Below, one piece after another: positions 1-4,586 of a stretch of DNA of 5,934 nt. The stretch spans positions 1-5,934 of the forward strand of contig VAYG01000091.1 in the NCBI GenBank assembly GCA_005885015.1, written 5' to 3'. A model generated the notes under the pieces. It made no database searches. It had not been told where the DNA came from and saw nothing but the letters and a program-made list of their open reading frames with translations. Each line of letters opens with the position of its first letter. Positions within the stretch are counted from its first letter, which is position 1. The stretch is from Actinomycetota bacterium (lineage in GTDB: Bacteria; Actinomycetota; UBA4738). Both the position numbers and the translations under genes were made by a program.

Positions 1-2
1 AG

Positions 3-782
3 AAGCCATTGCCCCCCGGGAACACTGGCTGGGGACTGGAGATCGCCCTGGACGTGCAGGTCGCCCACGCGATCTGCCAGAACTGCAAGATCGTCCTCTA
101 TGAGGCCAACAGCAACTCCTTCGCCAACCTCGAGGCAGCCGTGAACACCGCGGCCAGCAAGCACCCCGACGCCATCTCCAACAGCTACGGGGCCGACGGC
201 TACGACTGCAGCGAGCCCGGATACAACCACCCGAACATCGCCGTCACCGTTTCGTCGGGCGACTCGGGGTACGGCATCTCCTGCCCGGCCAACCTCGAAA
301 CCGTCGTCTCCGTCGGCGGGACCACGCTGAACCTGGACGGCGGCGGGAACTACCTGTCCGAGACGGTGTGGAGCGGGACCGGGTCAGGGTGCTCCACGGT
401 CCGGCCCGCCCAGTCCTGGCAGTTGTCGGCCTCCAACTGGGCGGCCATCGGATGCGGGACGAAGCGAGGGGCGACCGACGTCTCCGCCGACGCCGACCCG
501 GTCACCGGGGCGGCCGTATACGACAGCTACGGGTACGGTGGCTGGCTCAGGGTGGGAGGCACCAGCCTGTCGTCTCCGCTGATCGCCGGCGTGTACGCGC
601 TGGCCGGGAACGCATCCAGCTACGCATACCCGGCCAAGAGCGTGTACGACTCGCCGGGAAGCCTGCACGACGTGACCACCGGCTCCAACGGTGTCTGCGC
701 GCCGATCCTGCGGTGCAACGCCGGGGTGGGCTACGACCTGCCCACCGGCATCGGCACGCCGAACGGATTGGGAGGCTTCTGA
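3..782 (+). CDS. S53 family peptidase (sedolisin), C-terminal part, 5' truncated
   Basis: Serine-carboxyl endopeptidase of the sedolisin/kumamolisin family, normally made as a secreted pro-enzyme that acts on proteins outside the cell, often at acid pH. The reading frame is already open at the window edge, so the signal peptide and propeptide lie upstream. Numbering residues from the TTG at position 9, the family's catalytic Glu and Asp are seen as E11 and D15 in the GLEIALD stretch. The oxyanion Asp is D85 in SGDSG and the nucleophile is S186 in GGTSLSSP. The C-terminal calcium site is also recognisable: D221-V222, then G239, G241 and D243 in AGVGYD. All catalytic residues are intact, so the visible part looks functional. 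Eight cysteines, including a CQNC pair at residues 23-26, suggest disulfides in an exported enzyme. The gene ends in TGA just after the calcium loop, with no extra C-terminal domain. It converges on the CDP-alcohol phosphatidyltransferase gene. Confidence 0.93.
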   Translation, partial: KPLPPGNTGWGLEIALDVQVAHAICQNCKIVLYEANSNSFANLEAAVNTAASKHPDAISNSYGADGYDCSEPGYNHPNIAVTVSSGDSGYGISCPANLETVVSVGGTTLNLDGGGNYLSETVWSGTGSGCSTVRPAQSWQLSASNWAAIGCGTKRGATDVSADADPVTGAAVYDSYGYGGWLRVGGTSLSSPLIAGVYALAGNASSYAYPAKSVYDSPGSLHDVTTGSNGVCAPILRCNAGVGYDLPTGIGTPNGLGGF

Positions 783-806
783 CCCGGTCGGAAGTTCTCG
801 GGTGCG

Positions 807-871
807 GGAGGGAGCCGATGCTCCCTCCCGCCACCGGAGGGAGCCGATGCTCCCTCCCGCCACCGGAGGGA
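807..871. repeat. 29-bp tandem repeat, about 2.2 copies, each forming a hairpin
   Basis: Copies run 807-835 and 836-864, followed by a partial third copy to about 871, and the two full copies are identical. Each contains an inverted repeat GGAGGGAGC-CGAT-GCTCCCTCC. In the first copy the stem extends outwards to 12 perfect pairs (804-815 with 820-831). In the second it is 9 pairs (836-844 with 849-857). Both loops are CGAT. The array starts 25 bp after the sedolisin stop codon. No T-run follows directly, so these are not classical intrinsic terminators. They could protect the 3' end of an mRNA, act in factor-dependent termination, or belong to a dispersed palindromic repeat family. The repeat and hairpins are read directly from sequence; the role is unknown. 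Confidence 0.85.
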
Positions 872-886
872 AACGGCCCCAAAGAC

Positions 887-920
887 GGAGCCGCCGGAGT
901 CCGAAGACTCCAGCAGCTCC
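887..920. other. Third intergenic hairpin, two-tiered stem
   Basis: An outer stem GGAGC/GCTCC (887-891 with 916-920) encloses an inner stem GGAGTC/GACTCC (896-901 with 906-911) with a CGAA loop. The two stems are separated by a four-by-four internal mismatch. The outer GGAGC/GCTCC pairing is the same core found in the two hairpins of the preceding tandem repeat. Read on the minus strand, the stem is followed by GTCTTTGG, a poor T-tract. It could therefore contribute to termination of the convergent minus-strand lipid gene, but this is weak. Confidence 0.45.
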
Positions 921-950
921 AGTCGCGTTTATAGCGCCGGGCCAGGGAGA

Positions 951-975
951 GGGTCAAATCGACCCGCTCGTTTTT
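951..975 (+). terminator. Possible weak terminator-like element
   Basis: A 5-bp stem GGGTC/GACCC (951-955 with 961-965, loop AAATC) is followed after five bases by a run of five T (971-975). This is the only T-run in the gap between the convergent genes and would serve plus-strand transcription from the protease gene. The stem is short and the T-run displaced, so the call is tentative. Confidence 0.3.
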
Positions 976-976
976 G

Positions 977-1645
977 TCACTCTTTTCCGGGGCGGGCCGA
1001 TGCGCCACCCAGCTGCCTCCACGCGGAAGCGCTCCGCTGGAGGAGCGTGAAGCATCCGAGCGCGGTCATCACCGCCAGGAGCGGGGTGAGCGTCCCGGGC
1101 GCGGTCAGCCCGATGATCAACAGAACGTAGCGCTCCAGGCGCTGGACGAATCCCTCGGTGAGCCGGAGGCCGACGGCCTCGCCCTCCGCGCGGACGTGGC
1201 TGACCAGCATCGAGACGACCAGCGTGGAGAGGGCCAGGGCCGCCGACAGCCGGTGTGCCTGCCCCCTGCCCGCGAGCGACCAGAACAGGGCCCCGAACAG
1301 CACGATGTCGGAGATGCGGTCGGTGACCGAGTCCAGGAACGCCCCCGCTCTGCTCTCCTCGCCACGGAGGCGGGCCAAGCCTCCGTCGAAGATGTCGAAC
1401 AGCCCGGCCGCGATCAGCAGCAGGCCGGGCATCAAGCGGCGGCCGGTCACGAGCATCCACCCGATCAGCACGTTCGTTGCCAGGGAGAGCATCGTGAGCT
1501 GCCAGGGCCGGAAGCCCGCCCGGTACAGGCCGGCCAGGGCAACCCGGTAGGGCCACTTGAACACCGTTCGGAACAAGGGCCCGATGGCGCTCTCGCTGCG
1601 GCGGGGAGCCGGGAGGTCTCGAACGCGCGGCGCATCCCTGGCCAT
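977..1645 (-). CDS. CDP-alcohol phosphatidyltransferase family protein
   Basis: Integral membrane enzyme that transfers a phosphatidyl group from CDP-diacylglycerol (or a related CDP-lipid) to an alcohol acceptor, making phospholipid head groups such as phosphatidylglycerophosphate or phosphatidylinositol phosphate. In the 222-residue protein the family signature is complete: D84, D87-G88, A91-R92, G101, D105 and D109. This fits the pattern D-x2-DG-x2-AR-x8-G-x3-D-x3-D, which binds the metal and CDP. Hydrophobic stretches before, around and after this motif fit the usual six-helix fold, and LERYVLLIIGL near residue 170 resembles the equivalent stretch in inositol-phosphate-type synthases. The acceptor alcohol cannot be read from sequence. 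I chose ATG 1645, which keeps about 20 polar residues before the first membrane segment and has a TAGGCT hexamer 8 nt upstream. An alternative ATG at 1690 has a GGGAG 8 nt upstream and would add 15 residues. The gene diverges from the histone-like gene and converges on the protease gene. Confidence 0.9.
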   Translation of the reverse strand: MARDAPRVRDLPAPRRSESAIGPLFRTVFKWPYRVALAGLYRAGFRPWQLTMLSLATNVLIGWMLVTGRRLMPGLLLIAAGLFDIFDGGLARLRGEESRAGAFLDSVTDRISDIVLFGALFWSLAGRGQAHRLSAALALSTLVVSMLVSHVRAEGEAVGLRLTEGFVQRLERYVLLIIGLTAPGTLTPLLAVMTALGCFTLLQRSASAWRQLGGASARPGKE

Positions 1646-1653
1646 CGGGCAGA

Positions 1654-1659
1654 AGCCTA
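1654..1659 (-). promoter_or_regulatory. Candidate -10 hexamer for the lipid gene
   Basis: Read on the minus strand the hexamer is TAGGCT, matching TAnnnT, and ends 8 nt before the ATG at 1645. No Shine-Dalgarno lies between, so transcription would start at or within about two bases of the start codon. No convincing -35 was seen. A short palindrome ACGCC-TT-GGCGT (1659-1670) abuts it. Confidence 0.35.
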
Positions 1660-1712
1660 CGCCTTGGCGTGTTGCCCTCGGACCGGGCATGGGCAAGACT
1701 CCCGTTCGGGTG

Positions 1713-1720
1713 AGAGGAGG
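1713..1720 (+). promoter_or_regulatory. Ribosome binding site of the histone-like gene
   Basis: GAGGAGGG sits 6 nt before the ATG at 1727 and contains the full GGAGG core. It decides the start, because the frame stays open far upstream through the antisense side of the lipid gene. Confidence 0.75.
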
Positions 1721-1726
1721 GCGACG

Positions 1727-2197
1727 ATGAGCAAGCGGGCGAGGGACGTGATGGACACCGCGGCGCAAGCGCTGGCGGCGATGGCCCAGAAGGCGCCGGC
1801 ATTGGCGAAGAAGGTGGCGGAACGGGCCCCCGAGGTCGCCAGGAAGGCGGGGGAGCGAGCCGGGCCGATCGCCAAGAAGGTGACCGCCCGCGCGCCCGGA
1901 GCGGTGAAGAAGGTGGCGGACACCGTGGCCCAGACGGCGCCGGTCGTGGCCAAGAAGGTGGCCGAGCGCGCGCCGGCGGTGGCGAAGCGAGCAGGAGAGA
2001 CGGTTGCCGCCGCGGGCGAGCGACTGGCGGCCCGAGCCCGCAAGCAGGCTCCCCAGGCAACGGCCCGTGCCGGATCGACGGCTGGCAGCGTCCGGAAGGG
2101 AGCGACGAAGACGGCCTCATCCGCTAAGAGGAAGGCCTCGACGACGGCCAAGAAGGCCTCGACGACGGCCAAGAAGGCCGTCAGGAAGGAGAAGTAG
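1727..2197 (+). CDS. Lys/Ala-rich histone H1-like / LEA-like repeat protein
   Basis: A 156-residue, very basic, low-complexity protein with 47 Ala, 23 Lys, 15 Arg and only 10 acidic residues (net charge about +28). It has no Phe, Trp, Tyr, His, Cys or Asn. Residues 12-114 are a run of 11-residue repeats such as APALAKKVAER, APEVARKAGER and APVVAKKVAER, interrupted once by a four-residue VAQT insert (67-70). Most repeats have Pro at position 2, so short amphipathic helices punctuated by Pro are more likely than one continuous coiled coil. Residues 115-156 form a Ser/Thr/Lys/Ala tail with KKASTTAKKA, resembling eukaryotic histone H1 tails and the tails of actinobacterial and chlamydial nucleoid proteins. 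Likely a DNA- or RNA-binding, nucleoid-compacting or stress-protective protein in the cytoplasm, with no signal peptide or membrane segment. That role is inferred from composition. ATG 1727 has a strong GGAGG site. The 3' end overlaps the convergent membrane-protein gene by 17 bases. Confidence 0.82.
   Translation: MSKRARDVMDTAAQALAAMAQKAPALAKKVAERAPEVARKAGERAGPIAKKVTARAPGAVKKVADTVAQTAPVVAKKVAERAPAVAKRAGETVAAAGERLAARARKQAPQATARAGSTAGSVRKGATKTASSAKRKASTTAKKASTTAKKAVRKEK
1793..2068 (+). repeat. Degenerate 33-bp coding repeats (11-residue unit)
   Basis: Eight 11-residue units are encoded here, residues 23-66 and 71-114 of the histone-like protein, with 12 bp of insert between the two blocks of four. 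At DNA level they are diverged but recognisable, with a recurring core such as GTGGCCAAGAAGGTGGC. The first two units of each block (APALAKKVAER/APEVARKAGER and APVVAKKVAER/APAVAKRAGET) correspond, suggesting that a multi-unit block may itself have been duplicated. Confidence 0.7.
2131..2179 (+). repeat. Perfect 21-bp coding tandem repeat
   Basis: Two identical 21-bp copies (2131-2151 and 2152-2172) are followed by a 7-bp partial copy. They encode the KASTTAK repeats in the tail of the histone-like protein. The length is a multiple of three, so copy-number change keeps the frame. Identity at third codon positions suggests a recent duplication, unlike the diverged 33-bp units upstream. Confidence 0.85.
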
Positions 2198-2366
2198 GAG
2201 GCGTGTCCTCCGGACCCGGCCGGGCCAGGACCCACGGGACGGTGAGCAGGGGGACCCACATCCCGAACAGGGGGATGGCGGACTTCGTCGCCGCCGCCAC
2301 GGCCAGGAGGACCAGGGCCACGCCGAACAGGATCGCGGTCAGCACGAGCTTGGTCGTTCCGCTCAC
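2181..2366 (-). CDS. Small two-helix membrane protein, uncharacterised
   Basis: A 61-residue protein with a GTG start at 2366. Residues 7-27 (Leu/Ala/Val-rich) and 31-48 (IPLFGMWVPLLTVPWVLA) are two hydrophobic segments separated by a short TKSA turn, followed by a Pro-rich polar tail (PGPEDTPPTSPS). This is a typical small integral membrane hairpin. I do not recognise a named family. The GTG overlaps the TGA of the Fpg-like gene as GTGA, the classic 4-base arrangement for translational coupling, and this supports both the start and co-expression with the repair gene. The last 17 bases overlap the 3' end of the convergent histone-like gene. Its role and any link to DNA repair are unknown. Confidence 0.7.
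   Translation of the reverse strand: MSGTTKLVLTAILFGVALVLLAVAAATKSAIPLFGMWVPLLTVPWVLARPGPEDTPPTSPS
2197..2211 (+). other. Small hairpin at the end of the histone-like gene
   Basis: GGAGG/CCTCC (2197-2201 with 2207-2211) forms a 5-bp stem with a five-base loop, starting at the last base of the TAG stop. A 10-bp palindrome CCCGGCCGGG follows at 2215-2224. There is no T-run. Both lie inside the convergent membrane-protein gene, so they may simply be coding sequence. Confidence 0.25.
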
Positions 2367-3169
2367 GGCCCCGATCCTACGGCCGGGTCGGCCGCTTGGC
2401 ATCGCGGGCAGAAGTAGGTCGTCCGGCCCGCCGCGGTGGCTCTTTGCAGCGACGTGCCACACCTCGGGCACGTGCCGCCGGGGATTCCCCGGACATGGGT
2501 CAGCCAGGAGCGCTTTCGCCCCACGTAGTCGTACGACCTGACCGCCTCCCGGAGGACGCGCCGCACGACGGTGTAGAGCGTTGCCCGCTCGGCCTCGTCC
2601 AGGGTTTCGATTCGCCTCCGGGGATGCAGGCGAGCCTGCCACAGGATCTCGTCGGCCAGGATGTTGCCGACCCCGGCGACGAACGTCTGGTCCATGAGGG
2701 CGGCCTTCACTCCGCCGCGTCGCCGTGCCAGCCGCTCTCCGAACTCGCTCCTTCCGATGGAGAGCGCGTCGGGGCCGAGCGCGCCGATGACCTGCGCCAC
2801 TTCCTCCCGATCGTGGGCGAGCCAGACGCCGCCGAGCTTACGCATGTTCCGGTAGCGCAGCTCGTTCCCGTCCTCGAAGGCGAGGATGAGCCGGTCGTGT
2901 CGATGGCGGTGCGGGTCTTCGCCGGACCACACGAGGTCGCCCGTCATCCCGAAGTGCAGGAGCAGCGCCGGGCCGTCCGTCCATCCGATCAGCCATTTGC
3001 CGTGGCGATCCGGATCTTCGAATCGGCGGCCGCGCAGCGCCCGATCGAGCGCCGCCGGGTCGGTGTTGCGAACGATGGTTGGATCGGCCTCCACCGACCG
3101 CACGGTCCTACCGGTAGCATGGGCATGGAAGAACGTTCGGAATTGCTCGACGTCGGGAAGCTCCGGCAC
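2363..3169 (-). CDS. Fpg/Nei-family DNA glycosylase (formamidopyrimidine-DNA glycosylase-like)
   Basis: Base-excision repair enzyme that removes oxidised bases such as 8-oxoguanine or formamidopyrimidines and cleaves the abasic site. The 268-residue length is normal. The N-terminus MPELPDVE carries the catalytic P2 (which forms the Schiff base once Met is removed) and E3. K58 in RHGKWL matches the conserved catalytic-domain Lys. The helix-two-turn-helix is at residues 155-184 with N169 in VGNILADE. A complete zinc finger follows, with C234-x2-C237 and C254-x2-C257 and with R249 in GRTT. Two places differ from classical MutM. Position 6 is Asp where Glu is usual (PELPEVE), and the lesion-side loop reads NMRKLGG instead of DxRRFG, so the Phe is Leu. 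This suggests the actinobacterial Fpg-like subgroup with possibly altered lesion preference, so no mutM symbol is given. The start is GTG 3169, only 3 nt after the methyltransferase stop, implying reinitiation within one transcript. Confidence 0.92.
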   Translation of the reverse strand: MPELPDVEQFRTFFHAHATGRTVRSVEADPTIVRNTDPAALDRALRGRRFEDPDRHGKWLIGWTDGPALLLHFGMTGDLVWSGEDPHRHRHDRLILAFEDGNELRYRNMRKLGGVWLAHDREEVAQVIGALGPDALSIGRSEFGERLARRRGGVKAALMDQTFVAGVGNILADEILWQARLHPRRRIETLDEAERATLYTVVRRVLREAVRSYDYVGRKRSWLTHVRGIPGGTCPRCGTSLQRATAAGRTTYFCPRCQAADPAVGSGP

Positions 3170-3172
3170 AGC

Positions 3173-3861
3173 TCACGTTCCAAGCCGTGCGAGCACATGG
3201 TGATATGCGTAGCCTGCCCAGGGCCCCTCGGCATCATCCTCGACGGTGAACCCTGAATCCTTCAGCCATCCTCGGACTCGTTCCATCCTCGGGTAGAAGT
3301 GGTACCCGCTGTCTTCCCACAGGACCTCACCGTCCACGACGGGAAGGCCCCGCCGTCGGGCCTCCTCGTTCCGGTTCCGCACCAGCTCCTCAGCATGGCG
3401 CTCCACCGTCAGATACAACAGCCCGTTTCGACGGAGAGCTCTCCGGAACCGGCCCAGGATCGCCTGCCAGTCTTCCGGCGGGATCATCTCCATCGCGTCG
3501 ATGCACATCACTCCATCGAACTCCTCGCGGTACGGGAGGTCCTGGAGGTCGTATTTCTCAGTGGGAACCTGCGGGAACTTCGACCGGCGACCGCGAGGTA
3601 GGCCCCGGCGTGATCGACACCGAGGAGGGAACGACCGCTAGCGAGCACCATGCCGAAGTACTTGCCGGTACCGCACGCCGCGTCGAGCACTCTCCCGTCG
3701 GGCGGGAGCATCGAGAGGAAGCGAACTACGTACGCTCGATGGGTAGCCTGGATCTCGCCCCAGCGTTCGTCGAACACGGGAGCGAGAGCATTCTCCTCCC
3801 GCTCGTTCTCGCGCCTCAGAGCCAGGACCCACTCCGCGCGGCTGGGGCCGTTTTCATCCAC
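3173..3861 (-). pseudogene. Class I SAM-dependent methyltransferase, single frameshift
   Basis: A methyltransferase gene split across two frames. The first frame (GTG 3861 onward) carries the SAM-binding motif I VLDAACGTGKY (residues 58-68) and the acidic end of strand 2, GVD (D83). It then runs into unrelated residues and a stop. The downstream frame supplies the rest of the fold: KFPQVPTEKYDLQDLPY, FDGVMCIDAMEMIPPEDW and a C-terminal part ending in GYAYHHVLARLGT at the TGA (3173-3175). Adding one base at about 3585-3587 (for example GTC GCC CGG TCG AAG) gives a continuous protein of about 229 residues, a normal length for this family. No slippery heptamer is present, so programmed frameshifting is unlikely. 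A sequencing or assembly indel or a recent mutation is more likely. The substrate is unknown. It is first in an apparent operon with the Fpg-like and small membrane genes, and has no Shine-Dalgarno before the GTG. Confidence 0.85.
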
Positions 3862-3867
3862 TTCCGG

Positions 3868-3873
3868 AATCTA
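3868..3873 (-). promoter_or_regulatory. Candidate -10 hexamer of the methyltransferase operon
   Basis: On the minus strand this reads TAGATT, four of six matches to TATAAT, and ends exactly 6 nt before the GTG at 3861. That spacing places the transcription start on the start codon, as in leaderless actinobacterial genes. No clear -35 was found. Confidence 0.45.
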
Positions 3874-3936
3874 CCCCGCCAGAGCAACGCCGCATGGCAG
3901 GTCGAGGTGAGGGAGTCTCCTCGGCCGACGGTTCTC

Positions 3937-3942
3937 TATGAT
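3937..3942 (+). promoter_or_regulatory. Candidate -10 hexamer for the TIGR03086-type gene
   Basis: TATGAT matches five of six positions of TATAAT. A start of transcription near 3949 would leave a leader of about 20 nt containing the Shine-Dalgarno. The expected -35 position holds no good TTGACA match. Confidence 0.4.
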
Positions 3943-3957
3943 TCCGGCGATCACGAG

Positions 3958-3964
3958 AGAGGAG
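3958..3964 (+). promoter_or_regulatory. Ribosome binding site choosing ATG 3971
   Basis: AGAGGAG lies 6 nt before ATG 3971. An in-frame ATG at 3938 lies inside the candidate -10 and has no such site, so the shorter start is preferred. Confidence 0.75.
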
Positions 3965-3970
3965 ATCGAG

Positions 3971-4534
3971 ATGTCAGACGTGAAGGAGCTGTATCGGCGC
4001 GCGCTGGAACGGTTCGGAGAGCACGTCGAGAAGATCCGGGACGATCAGTGGCAGGGGCCCACCCCGTGCACCGACTGGGACGTGCGGGTTCTTGTCCGCC
4101 ATCTGGTGTCCGAGAACCTGTGGATGCCGCCGCTGCTCGCGGGGCTGACGGTCGCCGACGTCGGCAACCGGCTGGATGGAGACCTGCTCGGGGAAGATCC
4201 CAAGTCCGCGTGGCTGGACTCTGCCAAGAAATCCGGAGACGCCGTGGCCGCCGTCCCCCTGGACAGGACCGTCCACCTCTCCCGCCGCGAGGTCCCCGCG
4301 GAGGACTACATTTCCGAGGTCATGACCGACCTGGCCATCCACGGGTGGGACCTGGCCCGGGCGATCGGTGACGACGAGGCGATCGACCCCGAGATCGTCA
4401 ACCGCCTGTACAAGGAATTCAAGGACAGAGAGGGCGAGCTCAAGGTCATCGGGATGTTCGGCCCCAAGGTGTTCCCGCCGAAGGGCGCGGACAGGCAGAC
4501 GCGGCTCCTGGCCATCTTCGGCCGCGTCGCCTGA
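3971..4534 (+). CDS. TIGR03086-type metal-binding protein (DinB / maleylpyruvate isomerase-like fold)
   Basis: A 187-residue cytoplasmic protein of the DinB-like four-helix-bundle superfamily, in the actinobacterial TIGR03086-type group related to the N-terminal domain of mycothiol-dependent maleylpyruvate isomerase. Family hallmarks visible are TPCTDWDVRVLVRHLVSE (residues 31-48), TDLAIHGWDLARAIG (119-133) and a C-terminal GPKVFPP...DRQTRLLAIFGR (164-185). Candidate metal ligands are H44, D120 and H124, matching the His / acidic-x3-His triad that holds zinc in the maleylpyruvate isomerase. Members are suspected to act on or with low-molecular-weight thiols such as mycothiol, but the reaction for this protein is unknown. 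ATG 3971 is chosen for its strong Shine-Dalgarno. It is first of three plus-strand genes and diverges from the methyltransferase operon across a 109-bp gap. Confidence 0.85.
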   Translation: MSDVKELYRRALERFGEHVEKIRDDQWQGPTPCTDWDVRVLVRHLVSENLWMPPLLAGLTVADVGNRLDGDLLGEDPKSAWLDSAKKSGDAVAAVPLDRTVHLSRREVPAEDYISEVMTDLAIHGWDLARAIGDDEAIDPEIVNRLYKEFKDREGELKVIGMFGPKVFPPKGADRQTRLLAIFGRVA

Positions 4535-4574
4535 GGGCTCCCGGCCGCTTCCGGCCGATTCGGTGCTCCGCCGC

Positions 4575-4580
4575 TATCTT
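4575..4580 (+). promoter_or_regulatory. Candidate -10 hexamer before GTG 4587
   Basis: TATCTT (TAnnnT) ends 6 nt before GTG 4587, the spacing expected for a leaderless transcript. The gene could therefore have its own promoter in addition to read-through from upstream. No clear -35 was seen. Confidence 0.35.
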
Positions 4581-4586
4581 CGAGAC

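Noticed and set aside
807..871. CRISPR array
   Set aside because: The 29-bp units abut directly with no spacers, there are only two full copies, and no cas gene is nearby.
974..1726. Upstream extension of the histone-like reading frame
   Set aside because: The frame is open but antisense to the lipid gene and lacks any domain. The strong GGAGG site before ATG 1727 fixes the real start.
1646..1768. Longer N-terminus for the CDP-alcohol phosphatidyltransferase, from 1768
   Set aside because: It would overlap the divergent histone-like gene by 42 bp and add a polar Arg/Pro-rich stretch with no family similarity. ATG 1690 remains a possible alternative and is noted in the gene entry.
954..2120. 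A 388-codon minus-strand open frame across the lipid gene and histone-like gene
   Set aside because: Its translation is Pro/Arg/Ser-rich low complexity with no motif. It lies in another frame of a gene with a perfect CDP-alcohol phosphatidyltransferase signature and antisense to the repeat protein, so it is a G+C-rich shadow.
2396..3256. A 286-codon plus-strand open frame opposite the glycosylase
   Set aside because: The minus strand has an unmistakable Fpg/Nei protein with catalytic and zinc residues. The plus-strand translation has no recognisable fold.
3577..3600. Programmed ribosomal frameshift in the methyltransferase
   Set aside because: There is no slippery heptamer or A/T-rich slip site. 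The family is normally encoded in one frame, and one added base gives a normal-length protein.
4368..4586. N-terminal extension of the uncharacterised protein into the TIGR03086-type gene
   Set aside because: The frame is open, but it overlaps the well-supported end of the upstream gene and gives an Arg/Ser-rich shadow. GTG 4563 or 4587 just after that gene is more sensible.
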